A program made the translations under genes and the position numbers. From Laedolimicola ammoniilytica (GTDB lineage: Bacteria > Bacillota > Clostridia > Lachnospirales > Lachnospiraceae): a DNA stretch of 64,000 nucleotides. The stretch lies in NCBI RefSeq assembly GCF_025567165.1, contig NZ_JAOQKC010000011.1:55002-119001 (forward strand), written 5' to 3'. Of this stretch, positions 41,929 through 50,700 are shown one piece after another. Below the pieces are notes generated by a model. The model was not told where the DNA came from, searched no databases, and saw nothing but the letters and a program-made list of their open reading frames with translations. Position 1 is the stretch's first letter; each line of letters begins with the position of its first letter.

Positions 41929-42633
41929 TTACAGCTTCTCCACCTTATAACCGATTCCCCAGACCACCTTCAGATAGCGGGGTTCCTTGGCATTGATCTC
42001 GATTTTCTCCCGGATATGGCGGATATGCACCGCCACCGTATTATCTGCACCAATTGCGTCTTCATTCCAGATACTTTCGTAAATCTGACTAATAGAGAAA
42101 ACTTTACCCTGGTTTTTCACCAGAAGCAGCAGAATATTATACTCGATGGGCGTCAGCTTCACCGGCTCGCCGTCCACGGTCACCTCTTTCAGATCGTCGT
42201 TCATAATCAGGCCGCCGGTCTGATAGATCTTTTGGTTTTCTCCTGCGGCATTGCCCAGCTTGGTGTAACGGCGCAGCTGGGACTTCACCCTCGCCACCAG
42301 CTCCAGCGGATTGAAGGGCTTGGTTACATAATCGTCCGCGCCGATATTCAGACCCAGAATCTTGTCCGCGTCCTCGGATTTGGCCGACAGAATGATAATG
42401 GGAATGCTGCTCTTTTCCCGGATCTTCAGGGTAGCCCTGAGGCCGTCCAGCTTCGGCATCATAATATCGATAAGTAAAAGCTGCACGTCCTCCCGTTCCA
42501 GCATCTCCACTGCCTGCAGCCCGTCGTAGGCCTTCAGGATCCGGTAGCCCTCCTGGGACAGATAAATCTCTATGGCGTCTACAATTTCTTTATCATCATC
42601 GCAGACCAGGATTGTATTCTTTTTCTTTGTCAT
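41929..42633 (-). CDS. OmpR/PhoB-family response regulator (VanR-like)
   Basis: The 234-residue regulator has a receiver domain with CDDDKEIV, phospho-acceptor Asp in LLIDIMMPKLDGL and Lys in YVTKPFNPLEL. A winged-helix domain follows, with AVHIRHIREKIE and KVVWGIGYKVE. It is directly followed by the large kinase and likely phosphorylated by it. The upstream region contains a long inverted repeat that might be its own binding site. Confidence 0.92.
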   Translation of the reverse strand: MTKKKNTILVCDDDKEIVDAIEIYLSQEGYRILKAYDGLQAVEMLEREDVQLLLIDIMMPKLDGLRATLKIREKSSIPIIILSAKSEDADKILGLNIGADDYVTKPFNPLELVARVKSQLRRYTKLGNAAGENQKIYQTGGLIMNDDLKEVTVDGEPVKLTPIEYNILLLLVKNQGKVFSISQIYESIWNEDAIGADNTVAVHIRHIREKIEINAKEPRYLKVVWGIGYKVEKL

Positions 42634-42660
42634 TTTTTCACCCTCATAGTATTCTCAAAA

Positions 42661-42710
42661 CATAGATAGACAGTAAAATAGTACTCTTACATTCTACTGT
42701 CTATCCATAG
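42661..42710. repeat. Inverted repeat upstream of the response regulator
   Basis: ATAGACAGTA / TACTGTCTAT, extended by CATAG and CCATAG flanks, with a 20-nt spacer. It lies 28-77 bp before the ATG of the response regulator. It could be an operator for the regulator itself or a leader hairpin. There is no strong U-tract, so a terminator is less likely. Confidence 0.6.
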
Positions 42711-42780
42711 TTATAACAAGGCTTTTTTAAGTTCTCCATTTGATAATTCTTAAGATTTTCTTGGGAGTCTCCAGCCAACA

Positions 42781-42816
42781 GAAAAGAGAAAATATCCCCG
42801 GATATTTTCTCTTTTC
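42781..42816. terminator. Terminator after the DegV-family gene
   Basis: A perfect 17-bp inverted repeat (GAAAAGAGAAAATATCC and its complement, two central bases) lies six bases after the DegV stop. The A/T-rich arms give U-rich ends on either strand. Confidence 0.8.
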
Positions 42817-42822
42817 GTCCGT

Positions 42823-43707
42823 TTATTTGAGATAATCTGCATACTTCTCTTCGCTGGCGCTTAAGAACACAATACCGATGATTCCCGGGCCTGTATGGGC
42901 TCCGATGGCGCAGCCAACCCAGGATTTGATGATTCCGCGGCAATGATATTTCTCCATCAGGACCTCACAGACCTGCTCGCAGGTCTTGGGATCATTTCCA
43001 TGTACCACGCCGATGATCTGCTTATCCAGCTCCACGCCCCGTTCGCCCACCAGCTCTACGCAGCGCTTCAGGGATTTATGCCGTCCCCGCACCTTCTCGA
43101 AGGCTACCAGCGCGCCCTCGTCATTGACCTCAATGATCGGCTTTACATCCAGGACGCCGCCCAGCACTGCGGAGGTACGGCTTAAGCGTCCGCCCTTGTA
43201 CAGATATTCCAGCGTCTCTACGGTTACGATATGCTCCATGTGATCGCAGAAGTACTGCGCCGCCTCGATGATCAGCTCCTTCGGCGCGCCATTTGCCTGC
43301 ATCCGCAAGGCCTTCTCCACGACCAGGCCAAAGCCCAGAGACGCGCATTTTGTATCCAGGATCGTGAGCTTAAAGTCCGGATATTCCTCCAGAAGCTCCT
43401 CTTTTGCCAGGTTCGCCGCATTGAAGGTGCCTGCGATTCCTGTGGAGAAGCACAGATACAGCACCTCGTCCCCGGCCTTCGCGTAGGGCTCGAAATTCTC
43501 CCGGAACATATACTGGTTGATATGATAGGTTTTGATATCGGCACCGTCAGCCTGAATCCGGTAGAATTCCTCCGGGAAAATGGTCTTGCCGTCAAAATAG
43601 TCGGTTCCGTCAATGGTCACCGGCGTCGGAATCACATGAAGCTGATATTTGTCGATAATTTCCTTTGGCAGATCCGTCGCGGAATCTGTGATAATCTTAA
43701 ATGCCAT
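42823..43707 (-). CDS. DegV-family fatty-acid-binding protein
   Basis: The 294-residue protein starts MAFKIITDSATDLPKEI, the DegV signature. It has the fatty-acid-contact regions YLCFSTGIAGTFNAA and GGRLSRTSAVLGGVLDVKP. DegV/FakB proteins bind fatty acids; some present them to fatty-acid kinase FakA for phospholipid synthesis. No fakA is seen in this window, and many Firmicutes have several unlinked copies. The C-terminus GAHTGPGIIGIVFL is also typical. Confidence 0.92.
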   Translation of the reverse strand: MAFKIITDSATDLPKEIIDKYQLHVIPTPVTIDGTDYFDGKTIFPEEFYRIQADGADIKTYHINQYMFRENFEPYAKAGDEVLYLCFSTGIAGTFNAANLAKEELLEEYPDFKLTILDTKCASLGFGLVVEKALRMQANGAPKELIIEAAQYFCDHMEHIVTVETLEYLYKGGRLSRTSAVLGGVLDVKPIIEVNDEGALVAFEKVRGRHKSLKRCVELVGERGVELDKQIIGVVHGNDPKTCEQVCEVLMEKYHCRGIIKSWVGCAIGAHTGPGIIGIVFLSASEEKYADYLK

Positions 43708-43784
43708 GTTCTTCTCCCCTGAATTTAATTGGCAGCCCCTGATACCCTGCCGCTTATTGATTTACATAATATACAGTCTGGTTT

Positions 43785-45713
43785 CTACTCCAGCGCCTCA
43801 AGCTGCGCCAGCCAAAGCGCAGCGCAGGCGTCACTCGGCATCCGCAGGTCTCCCCGGGGCGACACTGCCACGGAACCTACCTTCGGGCCGTCCGGCAGAC
43901 AGGAACGCTTGAACTGCTGGGCAAAATACCTGCGATAGAATACCTTCAGCCATTTCAGTATGGTTTCCTTCTCATACACGCCCGCAAAGGCTTTCCGGGC
44001 CAGCCGGTAAATCTTCTCCGGCTCAAAGCCGAAACGTAAAATGTAATACAGATAAAAATCATGAAGCTCATAAGGTCCAACCAGATCCTCTGTCTTCTGG
44101 GCAATTTCTCCGTCCTTGGGCGGCAGAAGCTCCGGACTCACCGGCGTATCCAGCACATCCAGCAGCACCCCGGAAAGCTTCCGGTCTCCGCAGGTATCCG
44201 CGTAGTACCGCACCAGATGGCGCACCAGCGTCTTCGGCACTCCCGCGTTGACGCCGTACATGGACATATGGTCTCCGTTGTAGGTAGCCCAGCCCAGGGC
44301 CAGCTCCGACATATCGCCGGTACCGATCACCATGCCTCCCGCCTGATTTGCCAGATTCATCAGCACCTGGGTTCGTTCTCTTGCCTGGGAATTCTCGTAG
44401 GTCACATCATGAACTGCCGGATCGTGTCCGATATCCCGGAAATGAAGGGTCACTGCCTCCCGGATATCTACTTCCTTCAGCGTGGCTCCCAGCTTCTCGA
44501 CCATATCGCAGGCATTGCGATAGGTCCGGTCTGTGGTTCCGAAGCAGGGCATGGTCACACCCAGGATACCGGAACGGGAAAGTCCCAGGCTGTCAAAGGC
44601 CTTTACCGTAACCAGAAGCGCCAGGGTAGAATCCAGTCCGCCGGAGATGCCGACCACCGCTGTCTTACAGTGGGTATGCTCCAGCCGCTTCTTCAGGCCC
44701 ATATACTGAATGGCAAAAATCTCCTCACAGCGCCGCTGTCTGTCGCTGTCGCTGCTCGGTACAAAGGGCGCTGGATCTACGTAGCGGGACAGCTCTGTAT
44801 CCTCTTTTTTCAGATGGAATCCAACTTCCATATAAGGCTTAGACACATCTGTCTGGAAAGTCGTCATACGTCTGCGCTCTCCCACCAGCCGCGCGATATC
44901 CAGCTCCGCGTAAATGGTCTCGCTGGTAAAACGGGCCGACTCCGCCAGAATCGTGCCGTTCTCTGCGATGATATTGTGACCGCCGAATACCAGGTCCTGG
45001 CTGGATTCGCCCTCCCCGGCGTTGGCGTAGATATAGCCGCATACAAGTCTCGCCGACTGTCCGCCTATGAGAGACTCCCGGTACCGGTTCTTGCCCGTGG
45101 TCTCGTCGCTGGCCGAGCAGTTCACGATGACTGTCGCGCCCGCCAGCGCATGGCGGATACTGGGGGGATTTGGCACCCATACGTCCTCGCAGATCTCGGC
45201 TGCTACGGCCAGACCGGTCAGCTCTTCACAGGTGAACAGCAGATTTGTACCGAAATGGATATAATCTCCGTCCTCACCCTCCTCGGGCACCCACACGTCC
45301 TCCACTTCCGCATTTCCCGGTGTGAAATGACGAAGCTCGTAGAATTCTCCGTAGTTGGGAATATGTACCTTCGGCACCAGTCCCAGCAAATGGCCGCCGC
45401 AAAGGGCCGCCGCCACATTGTAGAGCTTGCCGTCCTTCTCCCAGGGCAGACCCACGAAAATCAGCGCGTCCAGATCCGCCGTCTCCCGGGCGATATGAAA
45501 CAGCTCCTCTCTGGCGCTTTTCAGCAGAAGCTCCTGCAAAAATAAATCCGAACAGGTATAACCGGTAATGCCAAGCTCCGGAAATACGATGATCTTCGCG
45601 CCATTTTCCGCCGCCTCTCTGGCAAGTCTTATGGTCTCCGCGCCGTTTCCCTTCGTGTTCGCCACCTGAATCTTCGGCGTCACCGCCGCCGTTCTGATAA
45701 ACCCGTGTCTCAT
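43785..45713 (-). CDS. nadE: Glutamine-dependent NAD+ synthetase
   Basis: The 642-residue enzyme has an N-terminal nitrilase-type glutaminase domain with the triad Glu46 (FPELG), Lys115 (PKVHIPN) and Cys175 (EICEDVW). A C-terminal synthetase domain follows, with the PP-loop GISGGLDSTLALL. It makes NAD+ from deamido-NAD+ with ammonia from glutamine. The length matches the bacterial glutamine-dependent two-domain type. It follows hslO by 16 bp. Confidence 0.95.
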   Translation of the reverse strand: MRHGFIRTAAVTPKIQVANTKGNGAETIRLAREAAENGAKIIVFPELGITGYTCSDLFLQELLLKSAREELFHIARETADLDALIFVGLPWEKDGKLYNVAAALCGGHLLGLVPKVHIPNYGEFYELRHFTPGNAEVEDVWVPEEGEDGDYIHFGTNLLFTCEELTGLAVAAEICEDVWVPNPPSIRHALAGATVIVNCSASDETTGKNRYRESLIGGQSARLVCGYIYANAGEGESSQDLVFGGHNIIAENGTILAESARFTSETIYAELDIARLVGERRRMTTFQTDVSKPYMEVGFHLKKEDTELSRYVDPAPFVPSSDSDRQRRCEEIFAIQYMGLKKRLEHTHCKTAVVGISGGLDSTLALLVTVKAFDSLGLSRSGILGVTMPCFGTTDRTYRNACDMVEKLGATLKEVDIREAVTLHFRDIGHDPAVHDVTYENSQARERTQVLMNLANQAGGMVIGTGDMSELALGWATYNGDHMSMYGVNAGVPKTLVRHLVRYYADTCGDRKLSGVLLDVLDTPVSPELLPPKDGEIAQKTEDLVGPYELHDFYLYYILRFGFEPEKIYRLARKAFAGVYEKETILKWLKVFYRRYFAQQFKRSCLPDGPKVGSVAVSPRGDLRMPSDACAALWLAQLEALE

Positions 45714-45729
45714 ATCGTTACCTCTTTAT

Positions 45730-46611
45730 TCACCTTTTCGCTACTTTCAGGATCTCTTTCAGATCCTCGATATCAAAATGATAGGCATGATTGCAGAAAT
45801 GGCATTTCACCTCGATGGGCTTATTGTCCTGAATCATCTCCCGGATGTCCTTGCTTCCGATGCTGACGATAGCCTTAGCTACCCGCTCCCGGCTGCAGTT
45901 ACAGTACCAGGACGTCGGAATGGTATCGTTAATCTCCAGACCAAAATCGCCCAGCAGATATTCCAGAAGCTGCTCCGGGCTCATGCCCTGGTCGAGCAGT
46001 TTCGTCACAGAATCCATCTTCGAAAGCTTTTCCTCCAGGGCGTCAATCACCTTATCGTCCGTAAAGGGCATCAGCTGAAGGATGAAGCCGCCTGCCTGCC
46101 GGATGGTATTGTCCTTATTTAACAGAACGCCCAGTCCTACGGAGGAGGGCACCTGCTCGGAGGTGGCAAAGTAATAGGTCAGATCCTCCGCGATTTCTCC
46201 GGTCTGGAGCTCTACGGTTCCCACATAGGGCTCCTTCAGTCCCAGATCCTTGATGACACGTAAGGTGCCGGGTCCGATGGCGCCGGATACGTCCAGCTTT
46301 CCTTTCGCGTTTGGCGGAAGCAGTACCATAGGTTCGTCCACATAGCCCTTGACCCGGGCCCTGGAATCTGCTGTGACGGTAATGCCGCCGATGGCTCCGG
46401 CTCCCTTAATCTGCAGGGTCAGCAGATCCGCGTCGCCCTTCATCATGGAGCCCATCATGGCTCCGGCTGTCAGAAGACGGCCCAGGGCCGCGGTGGCTAC
46501 CGGGCTGGTATTGTGGATGGAACGGGCCTGCTCCACCATTTCTCTGGATGTGATGGCAAAGGCACGAATCTGGTGATCCGCGGCCGTCGCCCTTACGATA
46601 TAATCTCCCAT
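45730..46611 (-). CDS. hslO: Hsp33 redox-regulated chaperone
   Basis: The 293-residue protein ends with the Hsp33 zinc-binding cysteines CNC and CHFC, which act as a redox switch; oxidation activates the holdase. The N-terminal domain has HNTSPVATAALGRLLTAGAMM, the family segment. It is cytoplasmic and protects proteins during oxidative stress, which fits an anaerobe. It stands upstream of nadE in one probable transcript. Confidence 0.94.
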   Translation of the reverse strand: MGDYIVRATAADHQIRAFAITSREMVEQARSIHNTSPVATAALGRLLTAGAMMGSMMKGDADLLTLQIKGAGAIGGITVTADSRARVKGYVDEPMVLLPPNAKGKLDVSGAIGPGTLRVIKDLGLKEPYVGTVELQTGEIAEDLTYYFATSEQVPSSVGLGVLLNKDNTIRQAGGFILQLMPFTDDKVIDALEEKLSKMDSVTKLLDQGMSPEQLLEYLLGDFGLEINDTIPTSWYCNCSRERVAKAIVSIGSKDIREMIQDNKPIEVKCHFCNHAYHFDIEDLKEILKVAKR

Positions 46612-46683
46612 AATTTTACTCCTCTTATTATGTCATTTTTCTGCGCCTGTACTTTTCTGCGCTTTATCTGAACTTCCCGTATC

Positions 46684-47430
46684 TCACGCTTTCCGCGCTG
46701 TGATACAGAACTTTCCCGTCGTATCCGTAACCTCTTTTCCAGTGTCTGAATCAAAGATCTGCTCCGCCTTCATTCCCGCCTGCTGCAACAGTTCCAGCAC
46801 CCGCTCCAGCGCGTAAGCCTTCTGGATATGTGTCTCTTCAAAACGGGTATACCGGTCGTCCTCATCCCGGATATAGAGGGTCAGGTCGTACTGATTCAGC
46901 TGCTCCTCCGGGTCGTAATAATTTTCCCAGATAAAGCTTCCCTCCTCCCGGTTCTCCGCGATAGTGGTCTCGCCCAGCATCTCGCTGTACTTGTAAATGG
47001 TGTTCATGTCGAAAAAGAACACCCCGTCCGGATCGAGATAGTTCCGCACCAGACGGAACACATGCAGCAGCTCTTCCTCTTCCGTAATATAATTCAGGGA
47101 ATCGCAGACGCTGACGATGGCCCGCACCGTGCCGTAGAGCTCGAACTCCCGCATATCCTGCAAAAGATACAGGATATCGTGGCCGGATTCCGCCCGTTTC
47201 TCATAGGCCAGCTCCAGCATTTCCTCGGAAGCGTCCACACCGATCATGTCGTAGCCCGCGCCCGCCAGAAGCTCGGTCATGCTGCCGGTTCCGCAGCCCA
47301 AATCCAGCACCAGGCCGTCCCGGATTCCATATGCGCTTAATATCTGTATGATCCGCCCGCTCCATTTTTCATAGGGGACCTGATCCATAAAGAGATCGTA
47401 GACCTCCGCAAAGCCTGTATACGCGTCCAT
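46684..47430 (-). CDS. Class I SAM-dependent methyltransferase
   Basis: The 248-residue protein has the SAM-binding motif VLDLGCGTGSMTELLA, then GVDASEEML and the acidic end of motif II. The first 35 residues (YTGFAEVYDLFMDQVPYEKW) and the central YYDPEEQLNQYDLTLY region resemble small-molecule or tRNA methyltransferases of clostridia. It has no clear substrate clue. The start is the only plausible ATG, but no strong ribosome binding site is obvious. Confidence 0.82.
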   Translation of the reverse strand: MDAYTGFAEVYDLFMDQVPYEKWSGRIIQILSAYGIRDGLVLDLGCGTGSMTELLAGAGYDMIGVDASEEMLELAYEKRAESGHDILYLLQDMREFELYGTVRAIVSVCDSLNYITEEEELLHVFRLVRNYLDPDGVFFFDMNTIYKYSEMLGETTIAENREEGSFIWENYYDPEEQLNQYDLTLYIRDEDDRYTRFEETHIQKAYALERVLELLQQAGMKAEQIFDSDTGKEVTDTTGKFCITARKA

Positions 47431-47499
47431 CTGTAAACTCCTTCACCCGTCCGTTCTTTCCAGACTGTATGATCCGTTTCATCATAACAAATTTTCAGG

Positions 47500-47542
47500 C
47501 AAAAAACAAGGACTGCCGGAAAATCACGGCAGTCCCCTTGTA
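47500..47542 (-). terminator. Terminator of the rapZ-whiA-Crh-like transcript
   Basis: Stem ACAAGG-CTGCCG / CGGCAG-CCTTGT with small bulges and an 8-nt loop, followed on the minus strand by TTTTTT. It lies 36 bp after the stop of the HPr-like gene. Confidence 0.8.
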
Positions 47543-47577
47543 TTCGCTGTTACTGTTCACAATAACTGTTCGCTCGC

Positions 47578-47832
47578 TTATTTGCTGCTTAAGAACTTCT
47601 CGATGTTGGCCATCGCCTCTTCTTCGTCCTCGCCGTCTGCAGTGACGGTGACAGTCTCGCCTGCGAAGAGACCAAGGGTCATCATACCCATAATACTCTT
47701 GGCATTTACCTTTTTGTTATCACTCTCCACATAGATCTCGCTGCCGTACTGGCTCGCCACCTGTACCAGCAGTGCGACCGGTCTGGCTTCCAGCCCTTCC
47801 GGAATCTGAATCGTGATTTCCTGTTTCATCAT
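47578..47832 (-). CDS. HPr-like protein lacking the phosphorylatable His15 (Crh-like)
   Basis: The 84-residue protein has the HPr fold signature up to GLEARPVALLVQ. The catalytic histidine of HPr (GLHARP) is replaced by Glu15. Ser46 is retained in AKSIMGMMTLG, so HPr kinase could still phosphorylate it, but PTS phosphotransfer through His15 is excluded. This matches the role of Bacillus Crh (Gln15) in catabolite control with CcpA; the genomic place after whiA is also that of crh. It overlaps whiA by 113 bp; the ATG has GGAGGAG seven bases upstream, inside whiA. Confidence 0.88.
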   Translation of the reverse strand: MMKQEITIQIPEGLEARPVALLVQVASQYGSEIYVESDNKKVNAKSIMGMMTLGLFAGETVTVTADGEDEEEAMANIEKFLSSK

Positions 47833-48727
47833 AATAATTCTCCTCCTTGTGATCCCTTAGCTCTTCTGCTATCATACTCAGCTTTCTGAGCCGGTGATTG
47901 ACACCGGACTTCCCTACGGGAGGTGTCAGCATCTGCCCCAGCTCCTTCAGGGTGGTCTCCGGCTGCTCCAGACGAAGTACTGCGATCTCCGCCAGGTTCT
48001 CCGGAAGCTCGTCAAAGCCGATGGTTCTCTGAATAAATTGTATGTCTTCAATCTGCTTTACCGCTGCAGAAACGGTCTTATTCAAATTGGCAGTCTCACA
48101 GTTCACCTGTCGGTTCACGGAATTGCGCATTTCCTTCAGAATCCGGACGTTCTCGAATTTCATCAGGGCCACATGGGCTTCCATCACATTCAGAAGATCC
48201 ACGATCTGGGAACCTTCTTTTACGTAAAGTACAAAGCTTCGCTTCCGCAATGTGATCCGCGCGTCTATCCCGAAGCCGGTCAGCATCTCCTGAAGCTTCT
48301 CCGCCTTCTCTTCCGTGCTGCACACAATCTCAAAATGATAGCCCTTCTCCGGATCGCTCATGGAACCGGACGCCAGAAAGGCTCCTCTGATGTAGGCCCG
48401 CTTACAGCACTGGTTCTGCACCAGCATGTGCTTCACAGGCTCCAGTCCGTCAAAGGAAGTCACCTCATAACTTCTGCTTCCCCGGGGATTTCTGCCCTGC
48501 CGCACCGACACGTTCATTTCTATATTAAATGTTTTTCTCAATAATGTAAAGTACTTTCTTGCAACAGCCAGATTCTCCGTATGCATCTTCACACAGGGGG
48601 AATCGCCGTCCGCGCTCTCCACATGGCTGCAATAGCTTAAAATCGCAGCCATTTCCGCCAGTCTGCAGTGTCTGGCCGGCGGTACCTGACAGGAGAGCTC
48701 CTGCTTAATCTCACTGGAAAAAGACAT
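47720..48727 (-). CDS. whiA: WhiA family transcriptional regulator
   Basis: The 335-residue protein begins MSFSSEIKQEL and has the LAGLIDADG-like N-terminal domain (RGAFLASGSMSDPEKGYHFE) and the C-terminal HTH region (LKELGQMLTPPVGKSGVNHRLRKLSMIAEELR). WhiA links cell division and NAD-related metabolism in Firmicutes and sporulation control in Actinobacteria. The conserved part ends near residue 291. The remaining 44 residues run through the start of the HPr-like gene in another frame and are probably not functional. rapZ lies 23 bp upstream; yvcK, usually between them, is missing. Confidence 0.93.
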   Translation of the reverse strand: MSFSSEIKQELSCQVPPARHCRLAEMAAILSYCSHVESADGDSPCVKMHTENLAVARKYFTLLRKTFNIEMNVSVRQGRNPRGSRSYEVTSFDGLEPVKHMLVQNQCCKRAYIRGAFLASGSMSDPEKGYHFEIVCSTEEKAEKLQEMLTGFGIDARITLRKRSFVLYVKEGSQIVDLLNVMEAHVALMKFENVRILKEMRNSVNRQVNCETANLNKTVSAAVKQIEDIQFIQRTIGFDELPENLAEIAVLRLEQPETTLKELGQMLTPPVGKSGVNHRLRKLSMIAEELRDHKEENYYDETGNHDSDSGRAGSQTGRTAGTGGEPVRQRDLCGE

Positions 48728-48750
48728 GGGGCACCTCTTCAAATATGATC

Positions 48751-49629
48751 TTAATGCGCCTTGACAATAGCGTCTTTCTCAATATCCCGGTGCTCGATCC
48801 GCACCGCGTAGTCCGTATTTTCCCGCAGCCGCTCATAGAGCTTATTGGCCAGGGTCACCGAGCGATGCTTGCCCCCGGTGCAGCCGATGGAGATCACCAG
48901 CTGGTTCTTGCCCTCCAGCACATAATTGGGAATCAGGAACTGTATCATATCTATGAGCTTGTCCAGAAACCGGTGGGACACCTCAAAGCCCATGACGAAA
49001 TCCTGTACCGGCCTGTCATTGCCGCTCAATTTCCGCAAATCTTCATAATAATAAGGATTGGGAAGAAAACGCACGTCAAATACCAGATCGGAGTCGGTGG
49101 GGATTCCGTATTTAAAGCCAAAGGAAAGCACCGAAATGACCAGGTTTTTAAAATTCTTATTCTGCACAAAGATTTTATCCAGCTCCTGCTTCAGCTCTCT
49201 GGTCAGCAGGCTGCTGGTGTCAATGATATAATCCGCCTGCTTCTTCAGAAATTCCAGTCTCCGACGCTCTTCCCGGATGCCGTCGGCCACCCGGCCGTCC
49301 TGAGCCAGCGGATGCGTGCGGCGGGTCTCCTTATAGCGCTTCACAAGCACTTCATCGGAAGCGTCCAGGAACAAAATCTCGTAGTTTACGCCAGCCACGG
49401 TCAGCTCCTCCAGCACGGCCGCCAGCTCGTCGAAGGCCTTGCCACTCCGGATATCGATGCCCAGCGCCACCTTGGTGACCTCTGTATTTCCCGGGTATAT
49501 GAGCTCGGAAAATTTCTCAATCAGGGAAATGGGCAGGTTATCCACGCAGAAGTAGCCTGCGTCCTCCAGTACCCGCAGAGCCGTGCTTCGGCCCGCGCCT
49601 GACATTCCTGTTACAATTACAAATCTCAT
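48751..49629 (-). CDS. rapZ: RNase adapter protein RapZ (YvcJ)
   Basis: The 292-residue protein has an N-terminal P-loop segment GMSGAGRST and the family blocks GYFCVDNLP, FDVRFLPNPYYYEDLR and IGCTGGKHRSV. In the Walker A the usual Lys is Arg14, which should weaken nucleotide hydrolysis. In E. coli RapZ controls GlmZ and glucosamine-6-phosphate synthase; in Bacillus the homologue YvcJ is tied to competence and nucleotide binding. It lies between murB and whiA, the normal order, and has TAC-type spacing of 20 bp to murB. Confidence 0.93.
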   Translation of the reverse strand: MRFVIVTGMSGAGRSTALRVLEDAGYFCVDNLPISLIEKFSELIYPGNTEVTKVALGIDIRSGKAFDELAAVLEELTVAGVNYEILFLDASDEVLVKRYKETRRTHPLAQDGRVADGIREERRRLEFLKKQADYIIDTSSLLTRELKQELDKIFVQNKNFKNLVISVLSFGFKYGIPTDSDLVFDVRFLPNPYYYEDLRKLSGNDRPVQDFVMGFEVSHRFLDKLIDMIQFLIPNYVLEGKNQLVISIGCTGGKHRSVTLANKLYERLRENTDYAVRIEHRDIEKDAIVKAH

Positions 49630-49649
49630 TTGTATCTTCTCCTGTCGCC

Positions 49650-50567
49650 TTAGTTACCAGAAAATCCCAGTAGTTTTACTTCCAGTTCCAGCTCTACACC
49701 AAACTGCTTTTTTACTTCCTCCTGCACATGCCGCACCAGATCCAGCACGTTCTGTGCCGTCGCGCCTCCCCGGTTGATGACGAAGCCACAATGCTTCTCG
49801 GAAACCTGGGCGCCGCCCACCGCGTATCCTCTAAGTCCCGCATCCATAATCAGCTTTCCCGCAAAATAGCCCTCAGGCCGCTTGAAGGTGCTGCCGGCGC
49901 TGGCGTATTCCAGCGGCTGCTTGGAGGTTCGCGCCTCCTTCAGCTCCTGCATCCGTGCCTCGATTGTCCCCTTCTCTCCTGCTTCCAGCTCCAGCAGGGC
50001 GCTCACAACCAGATAACCTTTTCTGGCAATGATACTGGTGCGGTAGCCCAGCTCCAGCTCTTCCTTCGAAAGTCTGAGAAGTTCTCCGTCCGGCTTCAGA
50101 ACTACGGCTTCCTTCACCACGTCCTTCATCTCTCCGCCGTAGGCTCCGGCGTTCATCACCAGGGCTCCTCCCAGCGTTCCCGGAATACCGGAGGCGAATT
50201 CCAGTCCGGTCAATCCCTCTTTTGCTGCCAGATGGGCGATACGGACCAGCAGAGCTCCGGCTTCCGCCTCAAGCTCTGTTCCGTTCACACGGATGCCGTC
50301 CATATTGCGGAACAGCTGAATCACAACGCCTTCATATCCGGCGTCGCTGACCAGCACGTTGCTGCCGTTGCCCAGGATATAGTAAGGCACGCCTGCCTCC
50401 ACACAGGCCTTCACCGTATCTGCCAGCTGCGGTACGGTCCGGGGCGTGCAAAAGAGCGCCGCCGGACCGCCGATACGGAAGGTGGTATGGCGGCTCATGG
50501 GCTCGTCCCGCAGGACATTTCCGGTTTCATTTATATGACAAAGTGTTTCGTATAATTTCTGAATCAT
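49650..50567 (-). CDS. murB: UDP-N-acetylenolpyruvoylglucosamine reductase MurB
   Basis: The 305-residue flavoprotein has the FAD-binding segments YYILGNGSNVLVSDAGYEG and GIPGTLGGALVMNAGAYGGE, and the catalytic region YASAGSTFKRPEGYFAGKLI (Ser proton donor). It reduces the enolpyruvyl group to make UDP-MurNAc in peptidoglycan synthesis. The type-IIb length and the end MKLLGFSGN fit Firmicutes MurB. It is the first gene of the murB-rapZ-whiA-Crh-like transcript. Confidence 0.94.
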   Translation of the reverse strand: MIQKLYETLCHINETGNVLRDEPMSRHTTFRIGGPAALFCTPRTVPQLADTVKACVEAGVPYYILGNGSNVLVSDAGYEGVVIQLFRNMDGIRVNGTELEAEAGALLVRIAHLAAKEGLTGLEFASGIPGTLGGALVMNAGAYGGEMKDVVKEAVVLKPDGELLRLSKEELELGYRTSIIARKGYLVVSALLELEAGEKGTIEARMQELKEARTSKQPLEYASAGSTFKRPEGYFAGKLIMDAGLRGYAVGGAQVSEKHCGFVINRGGATAQNVLDLVRHVQEEVKKQFGVELELEVKLLGFSGN

Positions 50568-50632
50568 TGTGTGTACTCCATTTGGATTCTGTTTGATATT
50601 CCACTTAAGTATATGCGATATTTCTCAAAAGT

Positions 50633-50682
50633 ACAACCCATAGAAACAGGAAAATGTTCCCCGATTCCATGGGTTGTTTTGT
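50633..50682 (-). terminator. Terminator of the uvrBA operon
   Basis: ACAACCCAT / ATGGGTTGT with additional inner pairing (GAA / TTC, GG / CC). On the minus strand it is followed by ACTTTTG. It lies 19 bp after the uvrA stop. Confidence 0.75.
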
Positions 50683-50700
50683 ACAGAATCCCCAGATCCG

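Noticed and set aside
44061..45545. A 494-codon open frame opposite nadE
   Set aside because: It is a shadow of the nadE coding sequence; NadE has all catalytic residues, the antisense frame has no recognisable domain.
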